Numbered from the stretch's first letter, positions 11,601 through 26,600 are shown. The stretch is DNA of 64,000 nt from Paragonimus westermani (GCA_008508345.1 QNGE01000892.1:144320-208319), one strand, 5' to 3'. Notes: generated by a model from the letters alone, not told the origin. Numbers and translations are program-made.

Positions 11601-14600
11601 AACGTTTGGCTGAACAATGGGGCTATGTTTATTATGTTGAATCTCGCCAATTAATTGCCACTGAAATGTGTTATCTACTGGTCGTACTTTATCGGTCGTC
11701 AATTCAACTGTCTATGGTGAGCGTTGGTTAAAATGTGAACGGAGTTTCTAGCAAACTGCGTGTGAACTGCAATTAGATATTGGTCAAGCTTGGCGTGAGC
11801 TCTGAAACACGAACACGTCCACTTAAACACAATCTTGCTGATGAGTTTCATGACGTTAGTAATTTCTGAATAAATTACATCATTTAGCCTTGTGAATGTT
11901 CTCACAGAGTGAAAAGCGAGCTTTCCAGCAATTCACTATTCGATGACTGCTTGTTCAAGCAGTTCACCTATGGTGGCTATATTTAACACAAAGTGCTGTG
12001 AAATGCCCACGATGAGGTTGTTCAATTACTCCCCGATCTTACACTGTCGTTCACTTTTTCGAAATGTACACTGGTGTCAAAATTCGCGGTGGCTTGAAGG
12101 AATGTTATAATGAACTGAGCCCGTGAGGCGAATTGTACAGAGTGGACATTCAAAGCATAATGCCAGGTAATTATCGTGCCTACGAATCATCACCATCAAA
12201 ACAATGGAATTTAGTAATATAAAACTTCAGCAAACGGTTGACGGAGTCAACCGGAGTACACATAATTTGTGGCTGTAATTTTTTCAGCTCACGTTATTTT
12301 AGACAGTGACCTTTGTTCTGTTAACATTTGGCTGTTGGTTTTATCCCAAGAAAATTAGTCCTAATCACTTCTTACTGTTAACTTAATGAAATCGTTTCGC
12401 AAAGGTTTGTCAGTAATACCGAGCTGAAGTAGTGGAGGCACACACAATAACTACATTCGCTGGGCCTCATAGCCCAGATGGTCGAAGTACACTCAGCTCT
12501 TTTTGTATACTGCCTAGTTGGGTACAAAACTCCAAATGGTCGTCCTGATTTACCGGTTCTTCTGGGATTGTGCAATAGTAAGGACAAGTATCTAAATGTT
12601 AGAGCAGCGCAGGTTAGTAGGTTGGTTGCACCGAAGAAAGATGCGAGATGATATCTAGTAGCAGATATTGCTGCCAATGTTCAACCACAAAACGAACATG
12701 ACAGTGAATGGTTATAAAGTGGGCCTTAGTCGAACTTTTGAAGGCTCACCAAGACAGGCTTGAAAAAGTTACCATTTACATAAATTTGAACGGTAACTAA
12801 TAGAGTATGGTAAGTAATCTTGTAGATTGGCCAGTTATATTCGCCATTCACTCATACTGAATAAGTTGCTAATTTGATAAACTATTCCGCTGCACCAATT
12901 TGTTTCTGTCAATCCGGTTAGGTTGCTTGAATTTCCGTAAACTATCGACAGGCAAAGATGTTAACATTTGTCACGTCTGCAGATGTGTGATATACTGCTT
13001 AGCACAGAATCTGACTGTATTTATCCAGCAGATTTAAGATCTTCCTTCATAAGAATTACACCGTCGAACATGGCAGTTCAAATGAAGTTTCATCTACCGT
13101 TTAGCACAAAAAAGACGGCATTTACCAAAAGGTTGTTCAATGTAAAAAGTGCACGTCTCAGATACAAATCCTCACTAAGTCATTTAGAAGCTGGAAGTGA
13201 ACGATTCGGATCTCATGTAGTAGGGAGAAGTTTCTTCTCGAAATTTGTCGCTGAGTATTAACATTTACGGAAACAAAACACTTAACTAAACAAGGAAGTT
13301 GTCGTGCAGATATTGACCTCTACTTGGGTACATGTTTCTTGGTTTCTTGAACCCTTGCTGATAGCTTAATATTGAAAGAATAGTCCAATACCATTTGGAT
13401 TTTATCCTCTCCTTCCCAAGTATATCCTTGCTCCTAAACGTTCTGTTAATAGACATTCGACAAACTATCAGTATCATACAATGATTCGGTACCGTCTTCA
13501 ATGAAACTGTGGAATATAGATGCACGTGCATCATCACTGTGAAGTCCGTCTTGCTTTTGTGTTACATATAAGACATCAAAACTCTGCAACTAGTTTCTCC
13601 CCAGTTTTTGTTAGATGCACGGACTTACTCCTTTATGATCAAAAACCTCGCCCATCATTTTAAATTAGCAATGATTAGTTCTTATTGAGGTTTTATACGA
13701 GGACAAACAAATCTCTCCTCGCCAGAAAGCTGAGTATATCTATTTTCAGGCAAATTGCAAATCCCTGGTTATTGAACTGTTGCCGGGACAAAGGAGATGA
13801 GAAGTGGGTGTACAAACTGAAGTGCACATAATTGTTTTTTGTGACAATCACCTGAAGATTCAGCTCATTTTGACGTATTCTAGAAAACCTGTCAAAATTA
13901 TTGGTAGCTTCACAGATTCATCACGATGTGCGTATATTACCACAAGTTGTTTGAAAGTTAAAAATAATTGGACCATATTTCATTGCCTCATTGTCTCCAT
14001 GGGTTTCTCTTTTGTCGCATAAGGGCGGAAGATGCTTAGTTTTGTGTTTGTCTGTTTATCGATCGGAAAACCTTTCAGACTGTTTATAGACGCAAATAAG
14101 AAAGATAAATTGGGTCCAAGAATATCTGACCAAAAGTGTTGGAGCGCACACCAGTAATTAACACTGCATTACTAATAAGAAGTGTAGCATGTTTATGATA
14201 CTAGGTGAGACCCGAATGTGAAAAGTCAGAGCTTTTTCCGGATTCGAACCAGCAAGAGACTGCATGCCTGTACGCAGCAACTACTCCAACAACCGAGCTA
14301 CGAAGCCATCCTGAGGTCTCATCTAAACGTAACGCTGGAAAAACACGCCGAAACCTCACAGCGTTCAGATGTGCACATTAAATGCTCGCATGTGTGGGTT
14401 GAAAGACTGGCTAAGCAACTATTCATTCCTGTTGACCCTGGGATTTATATCGATCGAACTGAACAGTAAAGTTTTTAGATGATTTAGTGTCAACTGCAGT
14501 GATCAGCAGTAGGCTTTACACTATGAACATATCCTCATTTTGAAGCTAGTTTTTCTACCCTCTAACATCCCTATTGCACAGTCCAGTCATACGGCATTTC

Positions 14601-16184
14601 TCTCCAGAAACTGAATATGTTTTAACCGAATCGAATTATGCCAGTGGATGACTTTTCATCTACAGTATACTGCTGCTGAACACTGAGACTTCAATTTCAA
14701 AGTCAACCTTAAAAAATTAAAATATATCAAACAAGAACCAAATTCATCCAGCTTCAAACACCAGGTTTTGCTTCAGTGTGCCCTTCATCTTTTCTTGTGT
14801 ATGACTGTTATACTAGGTGGTGAATATTTACTGTAGTTATCCAAACTTAATGCATACTAGATAAAATCACCACTGGTCTCTTCATCGGGCTCTCCTCTTC
14901 TAATTACGGACCCAGTCAGTCTCTTCAAAGATGATGGATTAACACACACATGGTTAAAATGTGATGTTCAGTGTACGGGCACAAATAAAAACAAGTACAT
15001 GGAAGCAGTTTTCAAAATGACTTGCTACATATGTTGTGAATCCGGCAGGCGGATGACACGGAGATTATTTTATTGGAGAAACAAATACACCACTTAAGCG
15101 TCTCAACGGGACTGGGAACAAAAACACTCATCTGCACACCGCACTCTTCTGAGGATGCTCCAGTCGCTTTGGACACCATGTCTCTGTTCCATCATGTGGC
15201 GAAAGTCATTAAATGTCATTCTGCCTTCCAACGATTCTTCTCATATATCTCCCGTATTTATCCCACGATCATTTCGATCCATGCGGCTATTGAATAGTGG
15301 TGTGAGTAGTATGGCGCAACCGTCTATCCTCACTACACATATACAGATATTTTAGTTTCTCTTGCAGAAGATCAATGAGAATTTCCTGTACCACTCAAAG
15401 CAAAACAGATCAGAACTGTACGTAATGGATTCTAAGAATTTTTGATAGAATGCGAGATAATCGAAACATTGACCTCTGGGCGTCAAATTCACATTGTTTG
15501 CATATGAACAAGTGGCTCTGACCCTGTGGGAACCTTGCTGATTGCTTTCTCCGCGTAATCTCTGTTTTCATAGTTCGTTTTCTATGGTTAAGTTAGATTT
15601 GTTCATGTAAAAGATTGAGATATGACCTCTAATGTTATTTTTTCAGTCGGTGCAGCAAATTATTTAAAAATCGACGTATACTCGACGTAAGTGAAAATTA
15701 CTTTGGAATATAGTTCGTGAGTTCCATCTTTCATAATTAAAATACGACTTTTCACTCACTACGTTACAATAACTTTCGTCATCTCACCAAATTCAATAAA
15801 CTGATTGTATTTTGTGTTTACGTGAACAAATGATGTTTTCACTTTCACTGAAGCGTTTACTGTGTTTTTTCCAAATTGAGCAACATCCAACAGATATTTT
15901 ATAATTTTGTAAGTACAATAATCCATTTAATGACCATCACTTCGCAAATTTTTCTATCATCTCTGTCACTTCAGATACATTATTATGTAGTTTAATGATA
16001 CGTGCGAAACTGACTACGTTCCCAATATTAGTTCGTAAAGCTTGCTATTCAGGAATATACGCAGTGGTTTTGCGTTGCGTAGATCTTGGCTCTACAACGA
16101 CCAGCTGTTCAGAAAAAAACTGATCTATCTATGGTGATGTCATAAGAAAGCACTGTGTGCGCTGGTCGAATGGATTAAATTTAC
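8606..16184 (-). other. Intron (about 7.6 kb) between exons 11 and 10
   Basis: If exons 8384-8605 and 16185-16658 belong to one transcript, this is the intron between them. It holds one tRNA-like repeat at 14232-14305. Short open frames here have no recognisable family. An unrecognised exon is possible, because the protein between FN3 domain 4 and the membrane is poorly conserved. Confidence 0.5.
14232..14305 (-). repeat. tRNA-derived SINE-like element
   Basis: On the minus strand the segment starts CTTCGTAGCTCGGTTGTTGG, which contains a good A box (TAGCTCGGTTG) and a D-arm-like pairing (GCTC with GAGT). About 45 nt later comes GCTGGTTCGAATCCGG, an exact B box in a T-arm stem-loop. The anticodon arm does not form properly, so this is not a functional tRNA. 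It shares the CTTCGTAGCT start and the GCTGGTTCRAATC T-arm with the element at 27261-27336, which points to one repeat family. Confidence 0.6.
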
Positions 16185-16658
16185 CTTCACCAAATGAATC
16201 ACAGGTTCCCCAACGAATCTGTAGTACACACCGCGGAAATGATATGCGAACATATTTTTCAATTCGGATTCCGGTAAATGCATAACTGGAAGTGTTGTAT
16301 CGGCCAGACCAGTCTGTTCCGTCGTTTGAATTACAGCAGCCGTCAATGGTCCCTCACCAGCACTTGAAACAGCACAGACTGCCACCAAGTAGTACTGATT
16401 TTTGGTCAAGTTTACAACCATGGCTTGATGCTTGGCTAACACAGAACCCGGAAGAGGCATAACATGTGAGGTGGTGAGCAAATCATAGTTTGCCTCATCA
16501 AACCGCTTGAACTTGTGTTTTACCTCAATCTGTTTATCGGCATAGCCGGGCATTTGAGAAGAATCACCAGAGCGGTAAAAATCTCTGCTTATACTCGGTG
16601 CGAATATTTGGTCAGATGTTTCAGACTCTTCATTCAAAATGTTTTCGAATGTAGGAAT
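16185..16658 (-). CDS. Adhesion receptor exon 10: second half of FN3 domain 4 plus linker
   Basis: This is a 474-nt exon of 158 codons, phase 0 at both ends. The acceptor is TTTGTTTTCTCATTATCAG before ATTCCTACA; the donor is GTGAAG then GTAAAT. An alternative donor six bases upstream is also in phase. Residues 1-65 form an acidic, Ser-rich insertion. Then come strands E to G of an FN3 domain, with the signature LTKNQYYLVAVCAVSSAGEG. The last 45 or so residues (ending GVYYRFVGEPVIHLV) do not look like a standard FN3 start. Joined to exon 9 (17493-17614) it completes FN3 domain 4. Such domains act extracellularly as spacers and binding modules in neural adhesion receptors. Confidence 0.88.
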
Positions 16659-17492
16659 CTGATAATGAGAAAACAAAAAAGATTCAATTAATACCGATAA
16701 TAAATGTGTTGATTGTAAAGTTGCGCACAGAAAAACGGTACGTTTACAAATCTCTCTTAATTTCTCTGTCAGCTAGAGGCTAACGGAGAAAATACAACGT
16801 TTGTCAGTATGGAGCTCAATATGTGCTAATGTGAAGATTTAAGGATATCCTACAGTTTACTCTAGATACTTGATACCGAGCAAACAACATCTGAATCCTA
16901 CCTCGGTATTTATTTTGATCGAGTTTCATTCCTGATAAACGTAACCTTCATCACTATGAATCAACGGATATAGTGATTTCAGCTACGGTTGATCTCAACC
17001 AAGATCCACCATGTTGCAGATTAATAGGCAAGCATCGATAGATGGAGAATGAAAGAGAACGAAAGAAAACCAACGAGTTTGATGAAAAACAGTCATCGGG
17101 TTAGATGCAATATACTCACCACTAACCGGGACACAATACCACATCAGAATGTCCCTAACAATCTGATTTTTGCAAATTTCTTAGCCAGGCAGAAGTCACC
17201 TAAAAACCTTGCTTAGCGAGAAAGTTAAGGCCGTGGTAGCCCGTGACCACCTCACTATATGGCTATCTTCAAGATTCTTCGAAACATTGCTGAACATTAC
17301 GGTGTCTACAGTATCCCACTCAAACTGCAGTATTATGTGCTAATCAAAACATCAGAAGAGTTCATGCTGAGGCTTTGTGAGTCACTTTAACGAAAAACAA
17401 TTCGAACGAAGTTTTAAAGTTTGGAAATCTCAATTGAAAACCCTTACAACCAAGAACTCCCTCAAGGAAACTTGTTGCAAATGGTTACTTAC
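16659..17492 (-). other. Intron (834 bp) between exons 10 and 9
   Basis: This is the smallest intron found between assigned exons. It is phase 0, bounded by GTAAGT and TTATCAG on the minus strand. I see nothing else in it. Confidence 0.8.
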
Positions 17493-17614
17493 TTTATAAT
17501 GTTGCACAAGGTAATGTGATACTTGCCGGCTTCCTTCGATAGGACCACGCCATTCGACCAAAATCTGATTTCCTTTCAATAACTCAAGGTGGAGATTTTG
17601 CACATGTCCTGGTA
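17493..17614 (-). CDS. Adhesion receptor exon 9: start of FN3 domain 4
   Basis: This is a 122-nt exon. The acceptor is TATGTTTGTGTACAG before TACCAGGAC; the donor is TATAAA then GTAAGT. It enters at phase 1, with the split codon GTA (Val) completed from exon 8, and leaves at phase 0. The 41 residues run VPGHVQNLHLELLKGNQILV and on through EWRGPI to HYLVQHYK. These are the A, B and C strands of an FN3 domain with the conserved Trp. The fit in phase and fold to exons 8 and 10 is exact. Confidence 0.92.
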
Positions 17615-20600
17615 CTGTACACAAACATACAAAAATATTCAGTTTTGGTTGCATACTTTGTCTGTCTTCATTAAACATATGCACCCTGCAGCATAATCGT
17701 GTAAACATCGGTCACTTTCCAAAACTAAACGCTCACTTTTCCTTTCATTTCAGAAGCAGCAGCGGATTTCATTTTTGCTCTTGTGACCAGACAGCATTGT
17801 AACAATGACCTCAACAAATATAGCATTACTAACTTCTAATTAAGAAGTTCCAGTCTACAGAACCTATATCTAGGTTACCTCATAAGAACAGCCTGTTTCA
17901 GTGAGCCGTATGAGGTGACATATTTGAGTGAAAATAAATGGTTTTACGATTCGCTCTCAGCATACGTCGTTTTCGGACTGCGTTCACATAATGGATGGCA
18001 TGACTTCAGAAGTTAGACATATAGACGGACAGGAGAGTATACAGGAAGTTGCCATTTAAAAGCGCTTCACGCAGTTTTCCTCGAGATCGGTTTCTTGCAC
18101 GTGAGTGCAGAAGATAGATCGCAACATAAAGTCAGCATCATTCAGGCAGAAGCGAAAGAGTTTTAAGAGAATGAATTACCTAGATGATGTCAACTAACCG
18201 TAGATGAGTAACCAAAGGTCACTCGAAGTTTTAATGCCGCTATCACAATTGCATACCGAGTAGGATAGGGGACCAAACTGATCAGCATGTTAGTGTTGTT
18301 ACTTCATCGCAAATATTCCTTTGAGTTTTATGACGTCTTTTTATCGATTGATATGTCTTGCACCTAGGTATGTCTTTATGGGAGTGAGCGTGATTGAAAA
18401 GCGCTGATGATGTCCACTTGTTAATAAGTCAACTACGAGTTCCTCATATATACAAACAACAAGCAACACAACATACGCCTGACTTCATGGGCACTAGCAA
18501 CAGAAGTGAGTTATCAGATATACTACGTGAGCTTCAGGTGGGCAAAATGAAACAAGTAAAACAATGTTCTTCGAAATGTAGAAATCATGCCATTTCTTTG
18601 ATTTTTAGTCGAAACCAAAATCTTGAAACTCTGCTTAAACTTTCTGAGGATGTTCTCAGGACCAGCCGTCAAAACGATGAGAGCGTAAGTCAGTCGTTTA
18701 ACAGGTGGATATAGTTAAAGCGTCCATCCCTGTTTCGTTTCGTCTATTTTGGACCAGTGTACTTGTCGAGCAAGCAAAAGTCAAGATACGATCTTTAGAA
18801 AAGCTTATTCCATTGAAACTCATTCAAGCCAGTGTGAGTACTTCAGGACGAAAAGAGTTGGACCCTAATTAGTAAACTCGTGGCCCAACACTATCTGTCC
18901 AGCGAGCCGAAATTGAACAGTAGTCCAGGATAAAACTCACGGCAGACACAATATGGCCACCCAATTATTCAATGAGGCACTTTAACCCATTGCGTTCCAA
19001 GTGCACGCCCAATGGTTAAAGAACAGAGGACAAGTAATGGACGTGGCAATTTTATTTTGCAGTGAACATATCATGCTTCTTTTAACCCGGTGAGAAAATC
19101 TGGAAAGTATATCGAGATGTCTTTATGAAACCGTCATTCACGTACTTCAGTGTGTAGCACGCATCTGTCAAAACTTCCTAACCGCAGTCAGCAGGTTGCA
19201 CAAGAGATCTGGCGCCACTACGTATCTGGAACGTACAAGCTGTTTAAATACTGAGAGCCTGTAAAGACTACAGACTCATTCAGTTTTTGTGGTTGATTTT
19301 GTCAAATTCGAAATCGGTTGGTTCGAAAACGCTAGGTCACAGTGAAGTTGATGACTCACCACCTTCATCTAAATGATAGTAACATTATCGCCTGTCAATT
19401 TTGCAAATCCTTGCTCGTCCAGATATTTAGGTCAAAAGGATACATCAGTATGACTGACGTTTTGTTCTGGTGGCTGATCCATTACTGGAGACTTGTGATA
19501 TTCGTTTTTTGTATTGCTGTCAGCTAACGGAAATTGCCTAGTTGATTTCATCGCGTTGATCCCTCGCTAACTGATGCATGCAGCATATAAATTACAGTAA
19601 CCATCACCCGGGTACAGTGGTCACAACTGTATGGTGGACTTCCAGGCCCGCTCGAATGTGTGTGCGTCAGTGATGCAGATTCCAAGCACGATAAAGCATA
19701 CAAGTAAGTATTCCACAAATCTGTTCGGTGGAGATAAGTTAACGCACTTATGTGGATGGGCTTGCGTGTAACAACACCATTTTCGTTGGAACAGTACGTT
19801 CCTCACCCGAATCGTTAACACAATTTTCCTATGAAAATAATCGTGGATGGGTTGTCGGTAGATTAATACGAGAAAGCTGCAAAATGGTGAGTAGTCATTT
19901 TGGCAGGTCTCCAAACTGGACATGGTACATCAGGAAGACATCTAACGCAGTTTATTCCTTGTTCATGACCAATTACGGCACAGGGTTCAATCTCTTGCGC
20001 CTATAAAAAGCTTTTGTACAAGAAGATCACTATTTGAAAATTAAGCGCCATTTCCGAATTTTGCTCCGGTAAGAACAGGCCAGTCATGTATATTCTTGTC
20101 ATGCCCGAAACCAGAACACCGACCATCCCTTCAGGAAGTGATCATATTGACTACAGACTCACTGACCTTACACTATTCTGAATCAAATTATCATACGCAA
20201 ACGTTAAGCCACGTTCAACTTTGAGTCGTGCTGAGGCTGACTGATATTATGACTTTCCATCATGGGAACAGGCATTCATTTACAGAGAGCAAATACTATT
20301 GAAGGACGTCTGGTTGCTTTCTTACAACGTGCTCGCTTATTTTTGGTAGGTTCACTCGTTGTGTGTCCGCATTGGAAGAAAATCTTAGGAAAATCCACAT
20401 TTAATGACAAGAAATCTCTCAAAATATGTTATGCTCTCCAAACGACTCGAAATGTAGTACACATTTTGGAAGCTTACCGTGAATTCTTCTCTTGAACATG
20501 ACTGCAAAACAGTGTGTCATACTAAAACTTATCTAAAATTGATTTAGACTCTGGGCATGTGCAATTGCGAAAACATACTGATCTAAACTAGGCGTCGTTA

Positions 20601-23600
20601 ACATTTCTATGTGTACTACTCAGTGATCATGGTAGCCAGAGTGCGGTAACCTGAGGATATTCCTAGTATTCTCAGTGTACTAAGTGAAAAGTAATCACAG
20701 AGAATATAATTCTTCCTGAACATAAAATCACAAGGATGCCTGTTTCGCTTGATGGCATACTTTCGTGCACTCGACAGCAGTATCCTGGCACATTCTTGAT
20801 ATTTGTGTGTTGTACAACTTACTAAGAGATGTGTTACAGCTTTTGCGCAATATAATTTAAGTTTGTGGTTCATTCGTGTTTTCAGTCTGTTTCTGGTCAC
20901 TGTTATGTAGACCAGTAAATAATAAAATTACTCCGAAAACACATTAAAAGACATCGAGAGACTTTTGCCCATAGTTATTTAACGAGGTGTTTAATAACCA
21001 CGATATAAATATACGCAGAGTAGGTGTAAGCGTTAATTTGAAGAGAATGTCTCGAAATCTTCACGTGTGTAGAAATTAACGGAAAATATATTTAGTAAAA
21101 TCGTTCAGTGTATATAATCAGAAGACGTTTTTTGCTGATAAGAAAAAATTCCTGCGATGTACCTCACAACAACCATCACCGAAAATGTGAATTCAGTTCA
21201 CTTCGAACAATTGTTTCGTTAGTACAGTGCAGAAACCTTCTTGTGGTCTACAGTGACAGAGAACTCAAGTTCAACGGTTGTATTAAGAACTTATTTGTAG
21301 CAGCCAGTTTCATTCCGTTAAACGTTGTGTAACGAATTGTATGGAAACTTAAAGAGCTCCCATAACGAAGATAATACTTGTGGTCACCTAGAAGTTCGTG
21401 AGAAGAAATTACTCGTTCTGTATGCAGCCAAAGTCGTCTTGCTAACACACGAGAGACTATTCTGAAGAATGGGTCATTCCAGATCCCTGTGTTTTTTCGT
21501 TTGCACAAGATCATTTGTTCCATGTACACACGGAACACAGTCCAGTTGAATGATAAAGAGGGTTTTCGCATGACAGCCCGCCTACTGAAGTACGCGCGTG
21601 TTATCGACCATTTCAGTCCGAAAACTCCTCGCAGGCAAAAACATGTTTCTGACTGAGACGCCTAGTTCCAAACTGGATTCCCAGATAAACAGTAATAACG
21701 AGGGACACTGAATTGGAAAGAAAGTATTTTTTTGGTTTAACCTGAAGAAGTGTTGTTTAATAATGCCAACCCGAGAAACTGCAGTGACAGTGTGAGGGCG
21801 TTAAATTCTGTTGCACAGTTTGCATGATTCATCTTAACCATTTAAACAATATTGCTGAAGCAGACCAGCTTTTGTTTTAATTATTTCAGCGGCAGCGTTC
21901 ATTAGTAAACGATGGCAAATACACACATAAACCTGATGACGGTACTGATGTACCTGGGAATTACAGACCACCTGTTCATTCCAAGAGCCATAGGCTGATG
22001 GACGTCTTACAAGGAAGGAAACAATCAGTACACCGTAGAATGTCAGCTGAATCCTTAGGTAGCTCAATAAAATGAAGAGGTACTGATTCATCTAACAGAT
22101 GATGTCCGAAATTATCTGTACTGGCTGTCGGCAAATGAAGAGAACTACGTTTCCTAACCACAACTGATTCGTTTTCAATCTCACGGATTGGAATATATAT
22201 TGTAAGAGAAAGCATTCCAAAACTACAATCAAAGCATTCAAATCAAACATTGATTATGATTTCATCAACTCATTATGAATTTACGTGTTATGTTTAGGTG
22301 CAACAAACGTGGATTGTAAAATCATTTACAGGCTAGGAAGTTTGTTCTACTTGTGTGGTTATATTTTTTGACCAAATGACGATGGGAGTTTTGACTCTTG
22401 TTTGTGGACGCAATACGTCGTACAAACTTGCAAAGGTACAGGTAAATCCTACCAAACAAGTTATACAAACCTGTGTTGTTGACTGTTCATCCTAAACGAA
22501 TCGTGGCCTTCTTTTTGTTGAAATATCACTCAAGTAATGGAACAACTTTCTACATCACGTGAACTTTCTTCATTATTAAGACGGAGAAGCTATCTGACAG
22601 AGCACAGGGAAACAGGATTAAATATTCTTCAGTCAGCTAGGTGGGTAAATTGGTGTTCACATAACTCAACCTTGAACAGTCAGATGTACAACTGAATGTT
22701 GTCAAGCCTTAATGTCAGTTTTTGCGTGGGCTATGCAAATGTCAAAGGTCCGTGATTGGTGACAACATATTGTTTGTAATTCTTACAGCGCTTGTCATCG
22801 ATGATCTACGGAACAGTACCTCAGTAAATCACAAATGTACCGGTGTGTACACAGGTAGGTATGTTATGTCAGGAAAAAAGCTTTTGAGTAATTGTCAAAT
22901 GCGGTTATTAACCACCTGAATGAAAACACATTTGAAACCAGATTTATGTCTTTTGAACTATAAGTCGTGAAACTCTCTTATTCAACACTGTTCCGAGTTA
23001 CTTTCGACGGTCTGCTCGGAATTAGCCCAAGGAGTGCAATCTGCGATGCTTGGTCCAAACTATTGATCACTCGAGTGTACTAGAACCCACATTTTTGTTC
23101 TTCCTGTCCTGCTGCAAGGACTATTCCTGCTTTACGGTGATTTAAGATACAGTGATTATATATTCACTATCCAGTTTGACTAGTTTTTATCATCTCTAAT
23201 GATTTCGACCACAGATTGTACACGTTACGGGGCTGGAAGTCTGTGAGATGAATGCAGTCTACCCACCAACTAACTTTCAAACCAAGTGCAAACCAACTAA
23301 ATTTCAGTCAAGATGAATGTTAAGCAAATGAACACCTTGAAACCACTCAAATTAAAATCTTCAACTGAGTTCTGTTATTATAAGCTGAAGTTAATGACAA
23401 TACGTGGTGTAGTTGTATGTTTGCAGTGTAAAAGTTTTAGCCTGCTCTTGGGTGACCGGAAGACAGGTGCAACTGCGGAGGATGAAGCCCAGTGTATGCG
23501 CTAATGTCATCCATTTATGACCATCGATATCAAGGGTTAACCTTAGGATACAGTAGCGTTCTATTCGATGAATATACTAATAATCCAAAAGCCATAACAA

Positions 23601-26600
23601 TCGTACATATTTCAAATGCGTTGCCATTAGTTCGCTACTGCTCCCCTTGAGAAATAAAGGGTATGACAATTTATTTTCCACTATGACAACCAACCAACTG
23701 GATGAAACACTCCAGTAATCTGAACGTGTGAAATTTGCGTGACACATAAACAAGGAACGTTTCTAAATCTACGTTGATTTATGACAGTGAAGTTGATGGC
23801 AGACTAATTACGAAAATAGAACTCCAGAAAAGAAACAACTACGACGCAGGTTTAAAACCACACGGCCACACCCTGAGATGTAAAAAAAATGTATCCTTCG
23901 GTAACGCCTACTCAACCTTCATTGAAATAGAATCCTAGGACAGCAGCTGGTGGTTTCCCTTATCAAGTCGTCCAGTAATCTCAGCCTACGTGTTGAAGGC
24001 TCGACGCTGTTCAGCGACAAAGTGACAAAATGGCACGAGCTACAGGGATTGTTCCTAGTTGAGTTTTGGAAGTCTTACAAAATCTATTCACATATGTGAT
24101 CCGTATTTCACAGGAAAACATACGGCATGCAATGTAAAAGCTGAAACGTTTAATCTCGATATGGAACTCTTTTTGCGTATTGAGCAGCTTAGTAAATGTC
24201 GGGTAAGCGTTTGCAATGCATAACATAACTATATGATTCAGTGTTCATCACAATTTCGATATTCAAACTTGATCGTCTACCACAACACTTAAAATATTCT
24301 GACTAATAACTGCAATAAGATCACACTTACAAGCGGATTTATTCAGATATGTGTGACTGTTTGTGGTTTCATTAGGTTTTAAACGAACTCATTCATCAAT
24401 AACTGCATCAGACTTATTACATAAAATTCTTCTGAGTAACCCTTTGATTTTAACCGCTACCTATGATTTTTAGCTGATATTTATCCACTCTATCTTCACT
24501 CTAGGCAACTCAGCAGAAGCTTACGCTGTATCGGGCATTTTCTTCATATACTCGCACGGCGCGTGTCACATTAACCATCGCTCAACACAACTGCTGAAGG
24601 TTGGAAGAACTCAAAGGGTGGACATACTATTAGGCAGTCACTAATTAATAAGACCTAAACAGATCCACTGCGTAATGCTATGAGTGACCTTTTGTCAAAG
24701 TGACATAGTAAAAGATGATCCCTGTGGAATGGAATCATCATCCACCGTCTCACTATGCTGCAAGATATGATCAGGCTGTATTTGTTTGAGCGTCCACTCC
24801 AGAAATTCCACCGATTCACCTCACTTATTTTACACACACTTGCGCCTACTCACCACACTGCTATTTCGTGAATTACCAACGTGACTAACATAGATGAAGC
24901 TTATAGGTACAGCTCCGTGCTAAAATTTTACTTACGATTTTGATTTTCCTCGAAATTTCAATGGATTTATAGGCTGCTTGGGCTTAAGTATTTATAACAA
25001 CTATATCAAGTGCACATTTTTCGGCCTGTAAAGTTTTACCCTAAAGTTACTCCGGTTGTGAGAGCGCTCTGATTTGCTAATTACAATAAAACGGGTGGTT
25101 GACTTCGCCCTGATGCGAACTGAGTTAGATATCCAAACGTCAGTTGTTCGGGCAACGTAGAGAACCGCCAGGTAGACCGATTAACGGACGAATATCTGCT
25201 AAATGTATACTCAGTGTAGTAGCAAGAGTTTCTTTAATTCTGGAAACCGCGACGTCGCAATGTTATTTACTTCGAGATAAGGCTCGATCGTGAGAAGAAG
25301 TTCAGTCAGTTACAATTCATTAACAATTCGTCAAAACTGACGCATGTTTAGAACGACGTCGTTCAATGGTTTATCCCTGTCTGAGAGAAGTACAGGTTCA
25401 AACCCAGTAACTGGATGTGATTTGTCATTGATCGTCACCAGTAATTTTGCGTTCACTTATTCGAATAACACTAAAATAAAGTAGTTAATTAATGAATACG
25501 ACTGAGCCGCTACGGCCTCGTAAAAGTTATCCGTTCTATCGTCGTAAGTGTTGCAGAATGGACAGAGCACATTATTACCCAAACAGGGAACTCAGAGAGC
25601 TGATTGGAAACAAAGCTATCTGCCTGTTGCTGAACGGAATCCACATTGCTCCTCCCAAAATTGCTGTCGAATCCAAAGTCACATTAAATCAGAAGCTGAA
25701 CGGCAGGGGTGAAACCTACCGAACCGAAAACGATAAAATTTGCTGTCGATTTTGAGAGTTTTCAGACAGTGACTATGGGTCAAAATAAGTCAAACAATTT
25801 AGACGCCGTATTTAATGTTTTCACATTCAGATTGAAAAGAACGAGACGTTTCTAGCGAGTTGCAATACGCCATATTTCATCCTCCCTGGGCTGACTCTTT
25901 CAGGAGCGCTGTGACATAAATCGTATTCAATCGTAACGTGGTGTTCCTTCGAGTGCACTGACCAAGAAAATGACTACCTATAAGGTATTCGAAACATCCA
26001 AGGGCTTGAAAGATAGATACCTTCCGACAATGATGAGTGATAGCATACTTTGCCTACTTACACAATTTAGACTTGCAATGTTAATAAACAGGACCATAAT
26101 AACTGTGAAATAATGAATTTCGCTCCAACAGTCCTCACTATGGGGGAGCGAATGGGTGATATTTCACCAATTTTACTTGAAGCCAGTTTTCTAAACGAGG
26201 TGATCTTCTGATCTTCAACCTAGACAGTCTTGATCTATCTACACTCTACATAATGATCCGCGTGTCTGATGTACCTCTGTTGACCTGAAAAGCAAACCAA
26301 CAACTAGGTTATTTCGATAAGCGTGCTATCGTAATATCAGAAAAAAACAGCTCAGGCTGTGAATTGTATAAATAAATTTGAAAGTTCAAAAAACAATTTT
26401 ATCTATTGCTTCCTACACATCAAGTTTCTGCTGTTGGGAAACCTGGCATCTATTAGGAATACCTGTCGCCGGTGTACCATTGAAAATGAAGATAATGGAG
26501 CAGTTTACCCTTCCCTGCTAACATTCGTTTCAGAATAAATAGAGCTCAGCGACCCTACCTGAAAACTTCTAATGTGATTGCTGAATATTCCATGAACTTG

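Noticed and set aside
12378..12677. Minus-strand open frame of 99 codons with several Cys.
   Set aside because: No family recognised and no splice evidence; may be part of an unclassified repeat.
18394..18714. Open frame of 106 codons, helical and polar, on the plus strand.
   Set aside because: Isolated in a 12-kb intron, no family recognised, no promoter or neighbouring exon seen. A search would be needed before calling it.
25341..25440. AGGTTCAAACCC, a B-box-like sequence on the plus strand.
   Set aside because: No A box at the right distance and no cloverleaf arms.
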